NCBI GenBank assembly: GCA_016234685.1
Contig: JACRAT010000043.1
Coordinates: forward strand, 124,001-188,000
Direction of reading: 5' to 3'
Length of the DNA: 64,000 nucleotides
From: Nitrosomonadales bacterium
Lineage (GTDB): Bacteria > Pseudomonadota > Gammaproteobacteria > Burkholderiales > Gallionellaceae
Below are positions 27,144-35,910 of this stretch, in pieces (the stretch's first letter is position 1; the number at the start of each line of letters is the position of its first letter). The notes beneath the pieces were generated by a model. That model saw nothing but the letters and a program-made list of their open reading frames with translations, was not told the DNA's origin and did no database searches. Position numbers and translations under genes: made by a program.

Positions 27144-28865
27144 ATGAACAAACCCCTAGATTTAGTTTTCCTCTGGCACATGCATCAGCCGGATTACCGC
27201 GACTACGCAAGCGGCGAATTCCTGCTGCCTTGGGTCTATCTGCACGCCATCAAGGATTACTCTGACATGGCGAGCCATCTGGAGCGTCACCCCAAGATGC
27301 GTGCAGTGGTCAACTTCGTGCCCATCCTGCTCGATCAACTGGAGGATTACGAACAGCAGTTCGCCAGCGGTACGATCCGTGATCCGCTGCTGCGTCTGTT
27401 GGGGCGCAACGATCTCAGCTGCCTGAGTCACGCTGAATGCAAGTTCATTCTGGATAGCTGTTTCCGCAGCAACCATACCAAAATGATCGCGCCGTACCCA
27501 GCCTACAAACGCCTGTACGACATGTTCAAGACGCTGGAGGCGGCGGGCGACACGGCGTTGACCTATCTCTCTGGCCAGTACATGGCCGACCTGCTGACTT
27601 GGTACCACCTAGCGTGGTGCGGAGAAAGCGTGCGGCGCGAACATGAGGTGGTCGTGACGCTGATGAGCAAGGGAGAAGGTTTCGACGCCAATGACCGTCG
27701 CCAGTTGTGCGAAGTCATCGGCGAGGTTGTTTCCGGCATCATTCCGCGTTATCGCAAGCTGGCCGAAACTGGGCAGATTGAGATCTCTGCCACGCCGCAC
27801 TACCATCCGCTCGCGCCCCTGCTGCTGAATCTGAACAGCGCCCGCGAAAGCACGCCCTACAGCAGCCTGCCGCAATCGCCGAACTATCCCGGCGGACGCG
27901 GTCGTGTCGCCGCCCATCTGACCTCGGCGCTGGAATCACACCAGAAGCGCTTCGGCACGACGCCGCAAGGCATCTGGCCTGCCGAAGGTGCGGTATCGAC
28001 GGCGTTGCTGGAAGTGCTGGCAGAGCAGGATTGCCATTGGGCCGCCAGCGGCGAAACGGTGCTGGCCAACAGTCTGCGCGCGGTTCAGAGCAATCTGCCC
28101 GCGCGCGCGGAGTATCTGTATCGTCCCTATCACATCGCCGGAGCCAGCCGGAAGATCCACACCTTCTTCCGTGATGACCGCCTCTCCGACCTGATCGGTT
28201 TCGAATATTCGCGCTGGCATGGTCGCGATGCCGCATTGCACTTCATCGCCCAGATAGAAGAGATCGCCCGTCAACGTCAGGGCGATGAGACACCAGTCGT
28301 CAGCGTGATCCTCGACGGCGAGAACGCTTGGGAATACTACCCGTACAACGGTTTCTACTTCCTCGACGATCTTTATGCCGCACTGGAAGAACATACCGTC
28401 ATCCGGTCCACGACCTACAGCGACTATCTGGCGCGACGCGGCGAACAAGGCAGCGTCGATTTTCCCGCCGAGGGCGAATTGCCGGGCTTGGTCGCCGGAA
28501 GCTGGGTCTACGGCACTTTCTCCACCTGGATCGGCTCACCCGACAAAGATCGCGCTTGGGATCTGCTGTGCATGGCGAAACAAAGCTACGACATGGTGAC
28601 TGTAGGCGGCCACTTGAGCGAGGCGGAATATCAGGCGGCAGAGCGCCAGCTCTCCTCCTGCGAAAGCTCCGACTGGTTCTGGTGGTTCGGCGATTACAAC
28701 CCCTCGCACGCCGTGGAGAGCTTCGACCGACTCTACCGTCACAATTTGATCCATCTCTATCACTTGCTCAAGCTGCCTGCGCCTGCGGTGCTCAATCATC
28801 CGATCAGCCACGGCGGGCGTGGCGAAGAGGTCGAGGCGGGCGGCGCGATGCGTCGCGGCTCGTGA
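27144..28865 (+). CDS. Glycoside hydrolase family 57 protein
   Basis: GH57 enzymes act on alpha-glucans as amylases, amylopullulanases, 4-alpha-glucanotransferases or branching enzymes. The 573-residue product begins with FLWHMHQPDYRD, the family's first motif, and contains PAEGAVS (motif with general conserved residues) and VILDGENAWEYYP, with the conserved acidic residue. Flanked by glgC and malQ, it probably degrades or remodels storage glycogen. The exact activity cannot be read from sequence. ATG chosen because it gives the family N-terminus. Confidence 0.88.
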   Translation: MNKPLDLVFLWHMHQPDYRDYASGEFLLPWVYLHAIKDYSDMASHLERHPKMRAVVNFVPILLDQLEDYEQQFASGTIRDPLLRLLGRNDLSCLSHAECKFILDSCFRSNHTKMIAPYPAYKRLYDMFKTLEAAGDTALTYLSGQYMADLLTWYHLAWCGESVRREHEVVVTLMSKGEGFDANDRRQLCEVIGEVVSGIIPRYRKLAETGQIEISATPHYHPLAPLLLNLNSARESTPYSSLPQSPNYPGGRGRVAAHLTSALESHQKRFGTTPQGIWPAEGAVSTALLEVLAEQDCHWAASGETVLANSLRAVQSNLPARAEYLYRPYHIAGASRKIHTFFRDDRLSDLIGFEYSRWHGRDAALHFIAQIEEIARQRQGDETPVVSVILDGENAWEYYPYNGFYFLDDLYAALEEHTVIRSTTYSDYLARRGEQGSVDFPAEGELPGLVAGSWVYGTFSTWIGSPDKDRAWDLLCMAKQSYDMVTVGGHLSEAEYQAAERQLSSCESSDWFWWFGDYNPSHAVESFDRLYRHNLIHLYHLLKLPAPAVLNHPISHGGRGEEVEAGGAMRRGS

Positions 28866-28901
28866 TGATCAGGCATCTGGTTCTTTCCTGAAAGGTTTTC
28901 C

Positions 28902-30407
28902 ATGCATTTCGCCCGCAGCAGCGGCATCCTGCTTCACCCCACCTCTTTGCCCGGAGCTTACGGCTCGGGCGATTTCGGCGCAGCGGCCTATCACTTCGTC
29001 AACTGGCTGGTATCCGCCGGGCAAAAGATGTGGCAGATATTGCCGCTGGGCGGCATCGGCCCCGGCAACTCGCCCTACATGAGCAGCTCTGCCTTTGCGG
29101 GTAATGTGTTGTTGATCGACTTGGACGAACTGCGTGAGCTGGGTTGGCTGGCAGATGGTGAACTGACGCCGAGCCTTGATTTTCAGGTACATCGAATCGA
29201 CTACGGCGTAGTGCATCAATATCGCATGGACAAGCTGCGGCTGGCTGCCAGCCGCTTCTTCAGCGGCCGGCAGGGATATGAGGAATATGAGGCGTTCTGT
29301 GCCGCAGAGTGGTCTTGGCTGGACGACTACTCCCTGTTCATGGCGCTGGCCGAACATCACGACTGGAAAGACTGGTGCGATTGGGGGCTGGAACTGGCTC
29401 GTCGCGAAGAGCGTGCCTTGAGTGCAGCCCGCGCCGAACTGAGCGACGATGTCGAATTCTGGCGTTTCTGCCAATGGTGCTTCTTCCGCCAATGGCGCAA
29501 GCTGAAGCAGTACGCCAACGAACGCGGCGTGCAGATCGTCGGCGACATCCCGATCTTCATCGCCTACCAAAGCGCGGAAGTCTGGGCGCGGCAGGAGTTA
29601 TTCGACTTGGCGGAAGACTATCGTCCGGCGGTTGTCGCCGGGGTGCCACCGGACTTCTTCAGCGAGACCGGGCAGCGCTGGGGCAACCCCCTGTATCACT
29701 GGGCTGCCCATGAAGCAGAAGGCTACGCTTGGTGGATAGAGCGGATACGCAACACTATCGCGTTGGTGGACATCGTGCGCATAGACCATTTTCGCGGCTT
29801 TGCCGGATATTGGGAGATCCCCGCCAGCGAGCCGACCGCCATCCAAGGACGCTGGATGCCCGGCCCCGGTGACAAGCTGTTCCATGCGATCCAGAATGCG
29901 CTGGGGAAATTGCCCATCATCGCCGAAGATTTGGGCGTCATTACGCCCGACGTGGTCGCCTTGCGCGAGCAGTTCGGCCTGCCGGGGATGCGTATCCTGC
30001 AATTCGCCTTCGGCGGCGGCTCGGACAATAGTTTTCTGCCGCACAATTATCAGCGCAACACTGTGGTCTACGGCGGTACGCACGACAACGATACCGCGCA
30101 GGGCTGGTTTGCCTCTGCCACGTCGCACGAGCGGGCTTATGCCTGCAAATATCTGAATACCGACGGACAAGAAATCCACTGGGATCTGATCCACGCCGCC
30201 TCGCAGTCGATAGCCGACCTCGCCATCCATTCTTTTCAAGATGTGCTCGGGCTGGGCACGGAACATCGCATGAACCTGCCGGGCAAGTCAGAAGGCTATT
30301 GGGAGTGGCGTTACTCGTGGGATCAAGTTCAGCCCGACCACGCCGAACGGCTGTACGAGATTACCGCCGTGCATGGTCGTTGCGATATGGGGCGACTGTC
30401 TTTTTAG
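28902..30407 (+). CDS. malQ: 4-alpha-glucanotransferase (amylomaltase)
   Basis: GH77 enzyme that transfers alpha-1,4-glucan segments between maltodextrins. The 501-residue protein has SSGILLHPTSLPG at the N-terminus, the nucleophile region VRIDHFRGF, IIAEDLGVITPDV with the acid/base glutamate, and GTHDNDT with the transition-state aspartate. It lies 36 bases after the GH57 gene, so glgC, GH57 and malQ form a glycogen metabolism set. RBS GAAAGG precedes the ATG. Confidence 0.94.
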   Translation: MHFARSSGILLHPTSLPGAYGSGDFGAAAYHFVNWLVSAGQKMWQILPLGGIGPGNSPYMSSSAFAGNVLLIDLDELRELGWLADGELTPSLDFQVHRIDYGVVHQYRMDKLRLAASRFFSGRQGYEEYEAFCAAEWSWLDDYSLFMALAEHHDWKDWCDWGLELARREERALSAARAELSDDVEFWRFCQWCFFRQWRKLKQYANERGVQIVGDIPIFIAYQSAEVWARQELFDLAEDYRPAVVAGVPPDFFSETGQRWGNPLYHWAAHEAEGYAWWIERIRNTIALVDIVRIDHFRGFAGYWEIPASEPTAIQGRWMPGPGDKLFHAIQNALGKLPIIAEDLGVITPDVVALREQFGLPGMRILQFAFGGGSDNSFLPHNYQRNTVVYGGTHDNDTAQGWFASATSHERAYACKYLNTDGQEIHWDLIHAASQSIADLAIHSFQDVLGLGTEHRMNLPGKSEGYWEWRYSWDQVQPDHAERLYEITAVHGRCDMGRLSF

Positions 30408-30530
30408 GAAAAACCTTATCCCATTTCGCTGAAATGGTCTGCTAGAATCGGGCCGATTGTTTATCGCTGGATTAGGTCGACGCGATGCGAAAACAAGGGC
30501 GACAGGCTGACATAGATAGGGGCAATCCCG

Positions 30531-30959
30531 ATGGATCCATTGAAACACTCCTTTACGGAGGACACGCTGTATGTCGTGTGGAGCGATGTTTACTGTACAG
30601 GCATCCCCATCATCGATGAGCAACACCGCACCATCGTTTCCGTCATCAACTCGCTGTACTACTTCATCGAGAACGACCACGGCATGGAGATCATCGTGCC
30701 TGCCTTCAACATGATGGTCGAATACAGCCACATCCACTTCAAAACCGAGGAGACCCTGCTTCGGGCCGCCGGTTATCCTGCGCTGCCCGCGCATATCGAG
30801 CTGCACCGGCATTTCCTTAACAATCTTAAGGACAGTGCGCATCAGGCGATCGTTGAGCATGACGGGATGCAGTTACTGAAGATACTGAAGGACTGGTGGC
30901 TACATCACATCAATCAGGAAGACCGCCGATACGTGCCGTTCATGACAGGCAAACGCTGA
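30531..30959 (+). CDS. Bacteriohaemerythrin-like di-iron protein
   Basis: Single-domain haemerythrin of 142 residues. The di-iron ligands are visible in order: GIPIIDEQH, HIHFKTEE, HIELHRHF, and WWLHHINQED. It would bind O2 in the cytoplasm as a store, sensor or delivery protein, which suits an oxygen-limited bacterium with a cbb3-type oxidase. The N-terminal TEDTLYVVWSD is also typical. The gene stands alone, converging on the MEKHLA-domain gene with 17 bases between. Confidence 0.88.
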   Translation: MDPLKHSFTEDTLYVVWSDVYCTGIPIIDEQHRTIVSVINSLYYFIENDHGMEIIVPAFNMMVEYSHIHFKTEETLLRAAGYPALPAHIELHRHFLNNLKDSAHQAIVEHDGMQLLKILKDWWLHHINQEDRRYVPFMTGKR

Positions 30960-30976
30960 TGGGGCGGAAGTTCGCC

Positions 30977-31465
30977 TTATTCGACTGAGGTTGGCGTCCA
31001 CTCATCGAACATCGCGGCCTGCCCGTGATATTGCCCCGCTGCGTCCAGCAGATTCCACACCGTCGCCCGTTCGATCACAAAACGTTTGCCGCTGCTAGCG
31101 ATGCGCACGCCGGAGTAGTCGTCGACATAGCCTTGCTGCGTCACCCTTGCCAGCAGATGCGTGCGAGCTTCGCGGGCCAGCGGTTCGGCAGAGTAGCGCG
31201 AGGGCAGGCGGATGAAATCGGCGCAGTCGAATTCGAACAGATGCAGCGCCAGCCGGTTGCCGTAAAAGAACACCGGATCGGCCTCGGTGCCGTGGGCGAG
31301 GATGACGCGCGGCGCTTCCCACAGTGCCAGACGAAGCTGGCTGATGTCGTCGCCGGCGTTTGCAACCAGCGCGCCGCCGATTATTCGTGCATAACTTTCG
31401 ATTAGCAGACGCAGTCGGGCATCTAGTTGCGGCGTGTAGTTCGGGGTGTCGGCAGGGTAGGGCAT
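30977..31465 (-). CDS. MEKHLA-domain (PAS-like) protein
   Basis: The 162-residue product matches the stand-alone MEKHLA family: ADPVFFYGNRLAL, PSRYSAEPLAREAR, GYVDDYSGVRIASSGKRF and VWNLLDAAGQYHGQAA are typical. The fold is PAS-like and a sensory or ligand-binding role is assumed in the literature, but no biochemical role is settled. Its gene is separated by 73 bases from the flavoprotein gene upstream on the same strand. Confidence 0.82.
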   Translation of the reverse strand: MPYPADTPNYTPQLDARLRLLIESYARIIGGALVANAGDDISQLRLALWEAPRVILAHGTEADPVFFYGNRLALHLFEFDCADFIRLPSRYSAEPLAREARTHLLARVTQQGYVDDYSGVRIASSGKRFVIERATVWNLLDAAGQYHGQAAMFDEWTPTSVE

Positions 31466-31538
31466 GGGAGGATTAGTCTTGGGGGAGTGTCGATTTATTC
31501 CGTTCGTGGTGAGCTTGCCGAACCCTGATCGGAGTGAA

Positions 31539-32762
31539 TCAGCGGATTTTGGGCGCGCTTGCGTTCAGCCAGTCCAGCGCGCCCAGTCCAGCCGCCCTTC
31601 CGCTGGCGAAGCAGGCGGTGAGCAGATAGCCGCCGGTCGGTGCTTCCCAATCCAGCATCTCGCCTGCGCAGAACACGCCGGGCAGATGCTTCACCATCAG
31701 CTTTTCGTCCAGTGCTTCGAAGCGCACGCCGCCTGCGCTGCTGATCGCTTCATCCAACGGGCGCGGGGCGAGCAGTCTCAGCGGCAGTGCCTTGATGGCG
31801 GTGGCGAGACGGGCCGGGTCGTTGAACTCCGCCGCCGTCAGGCATTCGCGCAGCAAGCCCGCCTTCACCCCTTTCAATCCCAAGCGGCTTTGCAGATGGC
31901 TGGAGAGTGAGCGCGAACCGCGTGGATGGGCGACGGCGGCGGCGACCTTTTCCGCCGACCAATCCGGCAACAAGTCCAGATGTAGCACGGCGCTGTCCGC
32001 CTGCTCGATCTCGTTGCGCAGCGCGGCAGACAGTGCGTAAATTAAGCCGCCCTCGATACCGCTGGCATCTATCATGCACTCGCCCGCGCGGCGCACCGAG
32101 CCGAAACTCGCCGCCACCGATTTCACCGGCTCACCGGCAAAACGGCTACGGAAGTACTCGCTCCAAGCCACCTCAAAACCACAGTTGGACGGGCGCAGTG
32201 GCGCGACTTCCACCCCGCGCGCTGCCAACAGCGGCAGCCACGCCCCATCCGAACCCAGCTTGGCCCAACTGCCGCCGCCCAGCGCCAGCACCACCGCATC
32301 GGCAGCGACCCGATGTTCGCCTTCCGGCCCAGCGAAACGCAGCGCGCCATCATCCGCCCAGCCCAGCCAGCGCTGGCGCATCGCAAAATTCACCCCGCTC
32401 TGGCGCAGCCGGTGCAGCCAAGCGCGCAGCAAGGGCGCGGCTTTCATCTCGGTGGGAAAGACGCGGCCAGAGCTGCCGACGAAAGTCTCCACTCCCAGCT
32501 CGTGTATCCAGCCGCGCAGCGCCTCGGGCGGCAAGGCGCGCAGTAGCGGTTCGATCTCGGCCCGGCGCGCGCCGTAGCGGGAAACAAAAGCCTCGAACGG
32601 CTCGGAATGCGTGATGTTCATCCCGCCTTTCCCCGCCATCAGGAACTTGCGCCCCGCGCTGGGCATCGCGTCGTATACCGTCACCCGCGCCCCGCCCCGC
32701 GCCAGCACTTCTGCGGCCATCAGCCCGGCAGGGCCAGCACCGATGATGGAGATGGGAATCAT
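31539..32762 (-). CDS. HI0933/BaiN-family flavoprotein
   Basis: FAD-dependent oxidoreductase of the HI0933-like family, 407 residues from the ATG at 32762. This start places the dinucleotide motif IIGAGPAGLMAAEVLARGG at the N-terminus; the open frame extends upstream without similarity. Other motifs are GKGGMNITHSEP (family signature), ALGGGSWAKLGSDG and CAGEMLDWEAPTGGY. The physiological substrate is unknown for most members. The 32763-33074 gap contains two dispersed repeat fragments and no gene. Confidence 0.88.
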   Translation of the reverse strand: MIPISIIGAGPAGLMAAEVLARGGARVTVYDAMPSAGRKFLMAGKGGMNITHSEPFEAFVSRYGARRAEIEPLLRALPPEALRGWIHELGVETFVGSSGRVFPTEMKAAPLLRAWLHRLRQSGVNFAMRQRWLGWADDGALRFAGPEGEHRVAADAVVLALGGGSWAKLGSDGAWLPLLAARGVEVAPLRPSNCGFEVAWSEYFRSRFAGEPVKSVAASFGSVRRAGECMIDASGIEGGLIYALSAALRNEIEQADSAVLHLDLLPDWSAEKVAAAVAHPRGSRSLSSHLQSRLGLKGVKAGLLRECLTAAEFNDPARLATAIKALPLRLLAPRPLDEAISSAGGVRFEALDEKLMVKHLPGVFCAGEMLDWEAPTGGYLLTACFASGRAAGLGALDWLNASAPKIR

Positions 32763-33074
32763 GGCTGGGAGCTTGTGGCGAGTGGCCCGTAGCTCGGATG
32801 CAGCGTAGCGGAATCCGGGGCGGAGGGGAGGGTGGTCATGGTCGGGCGGGAGCAAGCGGCGTTTTTATGGACGGCGAATGCTAATACAAAATGGGAGCAA
32901 GTGTAGGGTGCGCTTGCGCACCGATTCCCATTTGTAGGAGCGACAAGGCCTAGTTTATCCAAGGTCACCAGTCCCACCGTTCGCCTTGAGCCTGCTGAAG
33001 GGACGCTGCATAGCAGCAGGGCGTCCACCGGCGTACTCCTTGCTGGGATTCGTATCTTCTCCAACCTGTCGGGC

Positions 33075-33383
33075 TCAGCGCAGGTCGGGACGCTTGAACT
33101 CTATCCGGTTGCGGAGTTTTTTCTCAAGCAGATGATTGCCGCCAGCAAAAACGGCGATAAAGATCGCTGCCCCTGCCATCCAGCCTGCCAGTGTATGCAG
33201 GCTGCTGCTGAGCGCGTCCGAGATCAGGTTGCCAGCCACCAGCGCGGCGATCACTGCCAGCAGGTAAACCGAAAGGATGGCGTACGACGGCGCGCCATAC
33301 TGGATCTCGGCCTGACATCCCCGACAAACCTTGTCGCCCCGAATGGAGGTGGACTTGCAATACGGACAAACAAATTCGTTCAT
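33075..33383 (-). CDS. Zinc-ribbon membrane protein
   Basis: From the ATG at 33383, preceded by AGAGGAAGC, the product has 102 residues. Four cysteines in CPYCKS and CRGCQA form a zinc ribbon, followed by two hydrophobic segments (about 35-56 and 62-82) and a basic C-terminus. Upstream of this ATG the frame is open but unlike a protein. Function unknown; zinc-ribbon plus membrane design occurs in many small hypothetical proteins. Confidence 0.6.
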   Translation of the reverse strand: MNEFVCPYCKSTSIRGDKVCRGCQAEIQYGAPSYAILSVYLLAVIAALVAGNLISDALSSSLHTLAGWMAGAAIFIAVFAGGNHLLEKKLRNRIEFKRPDLR

Positions 33384-34202
33384 GGGGCTTCCTCTTTGAG
33401 ATGGAATCTGCGCGGCAGTGTAAGACCGGGGGAGGCAATAATCAAACGACTTGACGCATCCCGTGTGCAGCCGGGTTTTGTGCGATGGGTGGAGCGTAGC
33501 GATACCCATCAATTAAAATCGCCGGGGGTGGCACCCGCAAGGGGTACGCCGTGGTTGTAAGGGGCTAAAGCCCCAACAACCACGCAGCCCGGCAGCCAGT
33601 TACTTTCTTTGTCTCGCCAAAGAAAGTAACCCAAGAAAGGCGACCCCGATCCGCCATCCCTGACGGGATTCCCTGCGCGGCTCCGGCTGGACAGGCTTCC
33701 TCATAAACTCGTCCGATCTGCTGCGCAGCCACGGACTCAAACATATTGGCTACGACATAACCTAAAGATTAGTCTCCGCCGCAACAAGCTGCTACGCAGC
33801 ATGTTGTCGTCAGAATTCCCTGTCCAGCCTCCACTGTTCGGTGGCGGATGAGGGGAAGGAAAATCAAACTCGAAGGAAGGGCTGGCAACATGTTGCCAGC
33901 CCTGATTATTTTGTTTTTCCCAAAGATGTGCGCGCAGCGCACACAAAACCGCTTTGCCTTTCTCTCCCCTGTGCGCCGCCGAGTAGCGGAAAACGGTCAG
34001 GGGATTTCGGCGAGGACTGTTTGAGCGCGCAGCGCGAGTTCCGCAGCCGCCTGACCGTTTGAGCAACGCAGGGAACCCGAAGGGCGGCAAACCGGGGTCG
34101 CCTTCTTTGGATTACTTTTCTTGGCGAGACAAGAAAAGTGATTGGCTGCCGGGCCACCCCCGGCGGTGTTTCCATGCGGCGCAATGCCCGTGGTTATTGC
34201 AC
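33384..34202. repeat. Two opposed copies of a composite dispersed repeat
   Basis: This 800-base stretch has no gene I can support. The near-palindrome TACTTTCTTTG-TCTCGC-CAAAGAAAGTA sits at 33601-33628 and its counterpart near 34116-34140 in opposite orientation, each flanked by CGGCAGCCA or its complement. The left copy has modules starting CAGGCTTCCTCATAAACTCG and CGACATAACCTAAAG; both recur at 49.25-49.49 kb. The right copy (33900-34150) has different internal sequence but the same ends. At 33527-33550 lies another dispersed repeat, GCACCCGCAAGGGGTACGCC. Confidence 0.7.
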
Positions 34203-34658
34203 CTAGCTTTTTTCCTTGGATGGCAGTTCTTCAAAAATAGCAAAGGTAGCTACTCCAGCGCCAATAGCCGCGATTCCAAACGCGATCATTTCTTTTCCCA
34301 TTTCCAAAAGTAGCTTTAATGCAAGCAATACGGAGGCTGAGTGACGTGGAAATTTATCCATCCAGAAGTCGATATTCTCTATAACCTGGGAGGCTTCTAC
34401 ATTCATCACTGAAGCGCTGAAAATTAACAATACCCCCCATGTGAATCGGGAGGCGCGAGAAAATCCACCCCGTGTACAGTAGAGATAAACGATTCCGACA
34501 GTACCCCAAAAGCTAGAGCCCAATAGTGACCAAAGGGTGGAGTTAAAAATAAGGCCAAACTCCCCTTCGCATAAAGGAAAAATGAATATGGAAATACCCC
34601 CTGAAAAATAGAGAAAAAGCGCCATGCAGAGGTAATGCTGTAATTGAAGCGACCTCAT
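34203..34658 (-). CDS. Hypothetical membrane protein, low GC
   Basis: The 151-residue product has about three hydrophobic segments (10-30, 36-60, 68-85) and a C-terminal one (about 123-142). It is clearly AT-richer than its neighbours and sits between the repeat locus and aroC, so it may be acquired. The start is three bases from aroC's stop codon. No family recognised; the coding assignment rests on an uninterrupted frame and regular hydrophobic pattern. Confidence 0.5.
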   Translation of the reverse strand: MRSLQLQHYLCMALFLYFSGGISIFIFPLCEGEFGLIFNSTLWSLLGSSFWGTVGIVYLYCTRGGFSRASRFTWGVLLIFSASVMNVEASQVIENIDFWMDKFPRHSASVLLALKLLLEMGKEMIAFGIAAIGAGVATFAIFEELPSKEKS

Positions 34659-34660
34659 AT

Positions 34661-35749
34661 TTATCTAATCTTTGTCGTCCCACACACCACATCCCCATTC
34701 TGCCCTCGATTCCTCATCGCATGATCCATCAACACCAACGCCACCATCGCTTCCGCGATCGGTGTGGCGCGTATTCCCACACAAGGATCATGCCGCCCCT
34801 CGGTGGAGACATCTACCGCTTCACCGGCCTTGTTGATGGAGTGGCGCGGCAGGCGGATGCTCGAAGTCGGTTTGATGGCGTAGTGGGCGACGATGTCCTG
34901 GCCGGTGGAGATGCCGCCGAGGATGCCGCCGGCGTTGTTGGAGAGGAAGCCATTCGGGGTGAGTTCGTCGCCGTGCTGGCTGCCGCGTTGGGTGACGCAG
35001 TCGAAGCCCGCGCCGATCTCCACGCCCTTGACGGCGTTGATGCCCATCAGGGCGTGGGCGATGTCGGCATCAAGGCGGTCGAACACGGGTTCGCCCCAGC
35101 CGACCGGCACGCCGCTGGCGACCACGCCCAGCTTGGCGCCGATGGAGTCGCCGGATTTACGCAGCGCGTCCATGTAGTCTTCCAGCGCGGGCACGACGCT
35201 GGCGTTGGGGGCGAAGAAGGCGTTGTTGGGCACGTCGTCCCAGTTTTGGAACGGCACTTCGATCTCGCCCAGTTGTGCCAGATAGCCGCGCACGGTGACG
35301 CCGAAACGCTCGCTCAGCCATTTCTTGGCGATGGCTCCGGCGGCGACGCGGGCGGCGGTTTCGCGGGCGGAGCTGCGCCCGCCGCCGCGATAGTCGCGGA
35401 TGCCGTATTTCTGCCAGTAGGTGTAGTCGGCGTGGCCGGGGCGGAAGCTCTCGGCGATGCTGCCGTAATCCTTGCTGCGCTGGTCTTCGTTGCGGATCAA
35501 CAGGGCGATGGGCGTGCCGGTGGTCTTGCCTTCGAATACGCCGGAGAGGATCTCAACGGTGTCGTCTTCGCGACGCTGGGTGACGTGGCGCGAAGTACCG
35601 GGTTTGCGGCGGTCGAGGTCGGGCTGGATGTCGGCTTCGGACAGTGCCATCCCCGGCGGGCAGCCATCGACGATGCAGCCTATGGCCGCGCCGTGCGATT
35701 CGCCGAAAGAGGTGACGGTGAACAGGGTTCCGAAGGTGTTTCCAGACAT
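34661..35749 (-). CDS. aroC: Chorismate synthase
   Basis: Converts EPSP to chorismate, using reduced FMN. The 362-residue protein starts [20 protein letters not shown], the first AroC signature, and has [16 protein letters not shown] and [17 protein letters not shown], the other two. It stands next to no other aro gene, though a DAHP synthase gene lies 9 kb away. Upstream, 35809-35828 holds a GC-rich hairpin. Confidence 0.97.
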   Translation of the reverse strand: MSGNTFGTLFTVTSFGESHGAAIGCIVDGCPPGMALSEADIQPDLDRRKPGTSRHVTQRREDDTVEILSGVFEGKTTGTPIALLIRNEDQRSKDYGSIAESFRPGHADYTYWQKYGIRDYRGGGRSSARETAARVAAGAIAKKWLSERFGVTVRGYLAQLGEIEVPFQNWDDVPNNAFFAPNASVVPALEDYMDALRKSGDSIGAKLGVVASGVPVGWGEPVFDRLDADIAHALMGINAVKGVEIGAGFDCVTQRGSQHGDELTPNGFLSNNAGGILGGISTGQDIVAHYAIKPTSSIRLPRHSINKAGEAVDVSTEGRHDPCVGIRATPIAEAMVALVLMDHAMRNRGQNGDVVCGTTKIR

Positions 35750-35808
35750 GGCAGATACTCGTTGAAAATATGGGCGAAGTTTAGCATAGCGCCCTTGACC
35801 CTCCCCAG

Positions 35809-35828
35809 CCCTCCCTGCTCAGGGAGGG
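35809..35828. repeat. GC-rich hairpin between aroC and TPR gene
   Basis: CCCTCCCT and AGGGAGGG form a perfect 8-bp stem around GCTC, inside sequence similar to the dispersed CCCTCCC/GGGAGGG family. It could end transcription of the TPR/NTF2 gene (same strand, upstream), but there is no T run. Confidence 0.5.
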
Positions 35829-35910
35829 AATCCGGTTCGGCATCTCCCTTGACGTGGGGTGAGTAGGCAATCCACGCAGCGGATGCTCGCACAAGGGACG
35901 GGCGTGGGAC

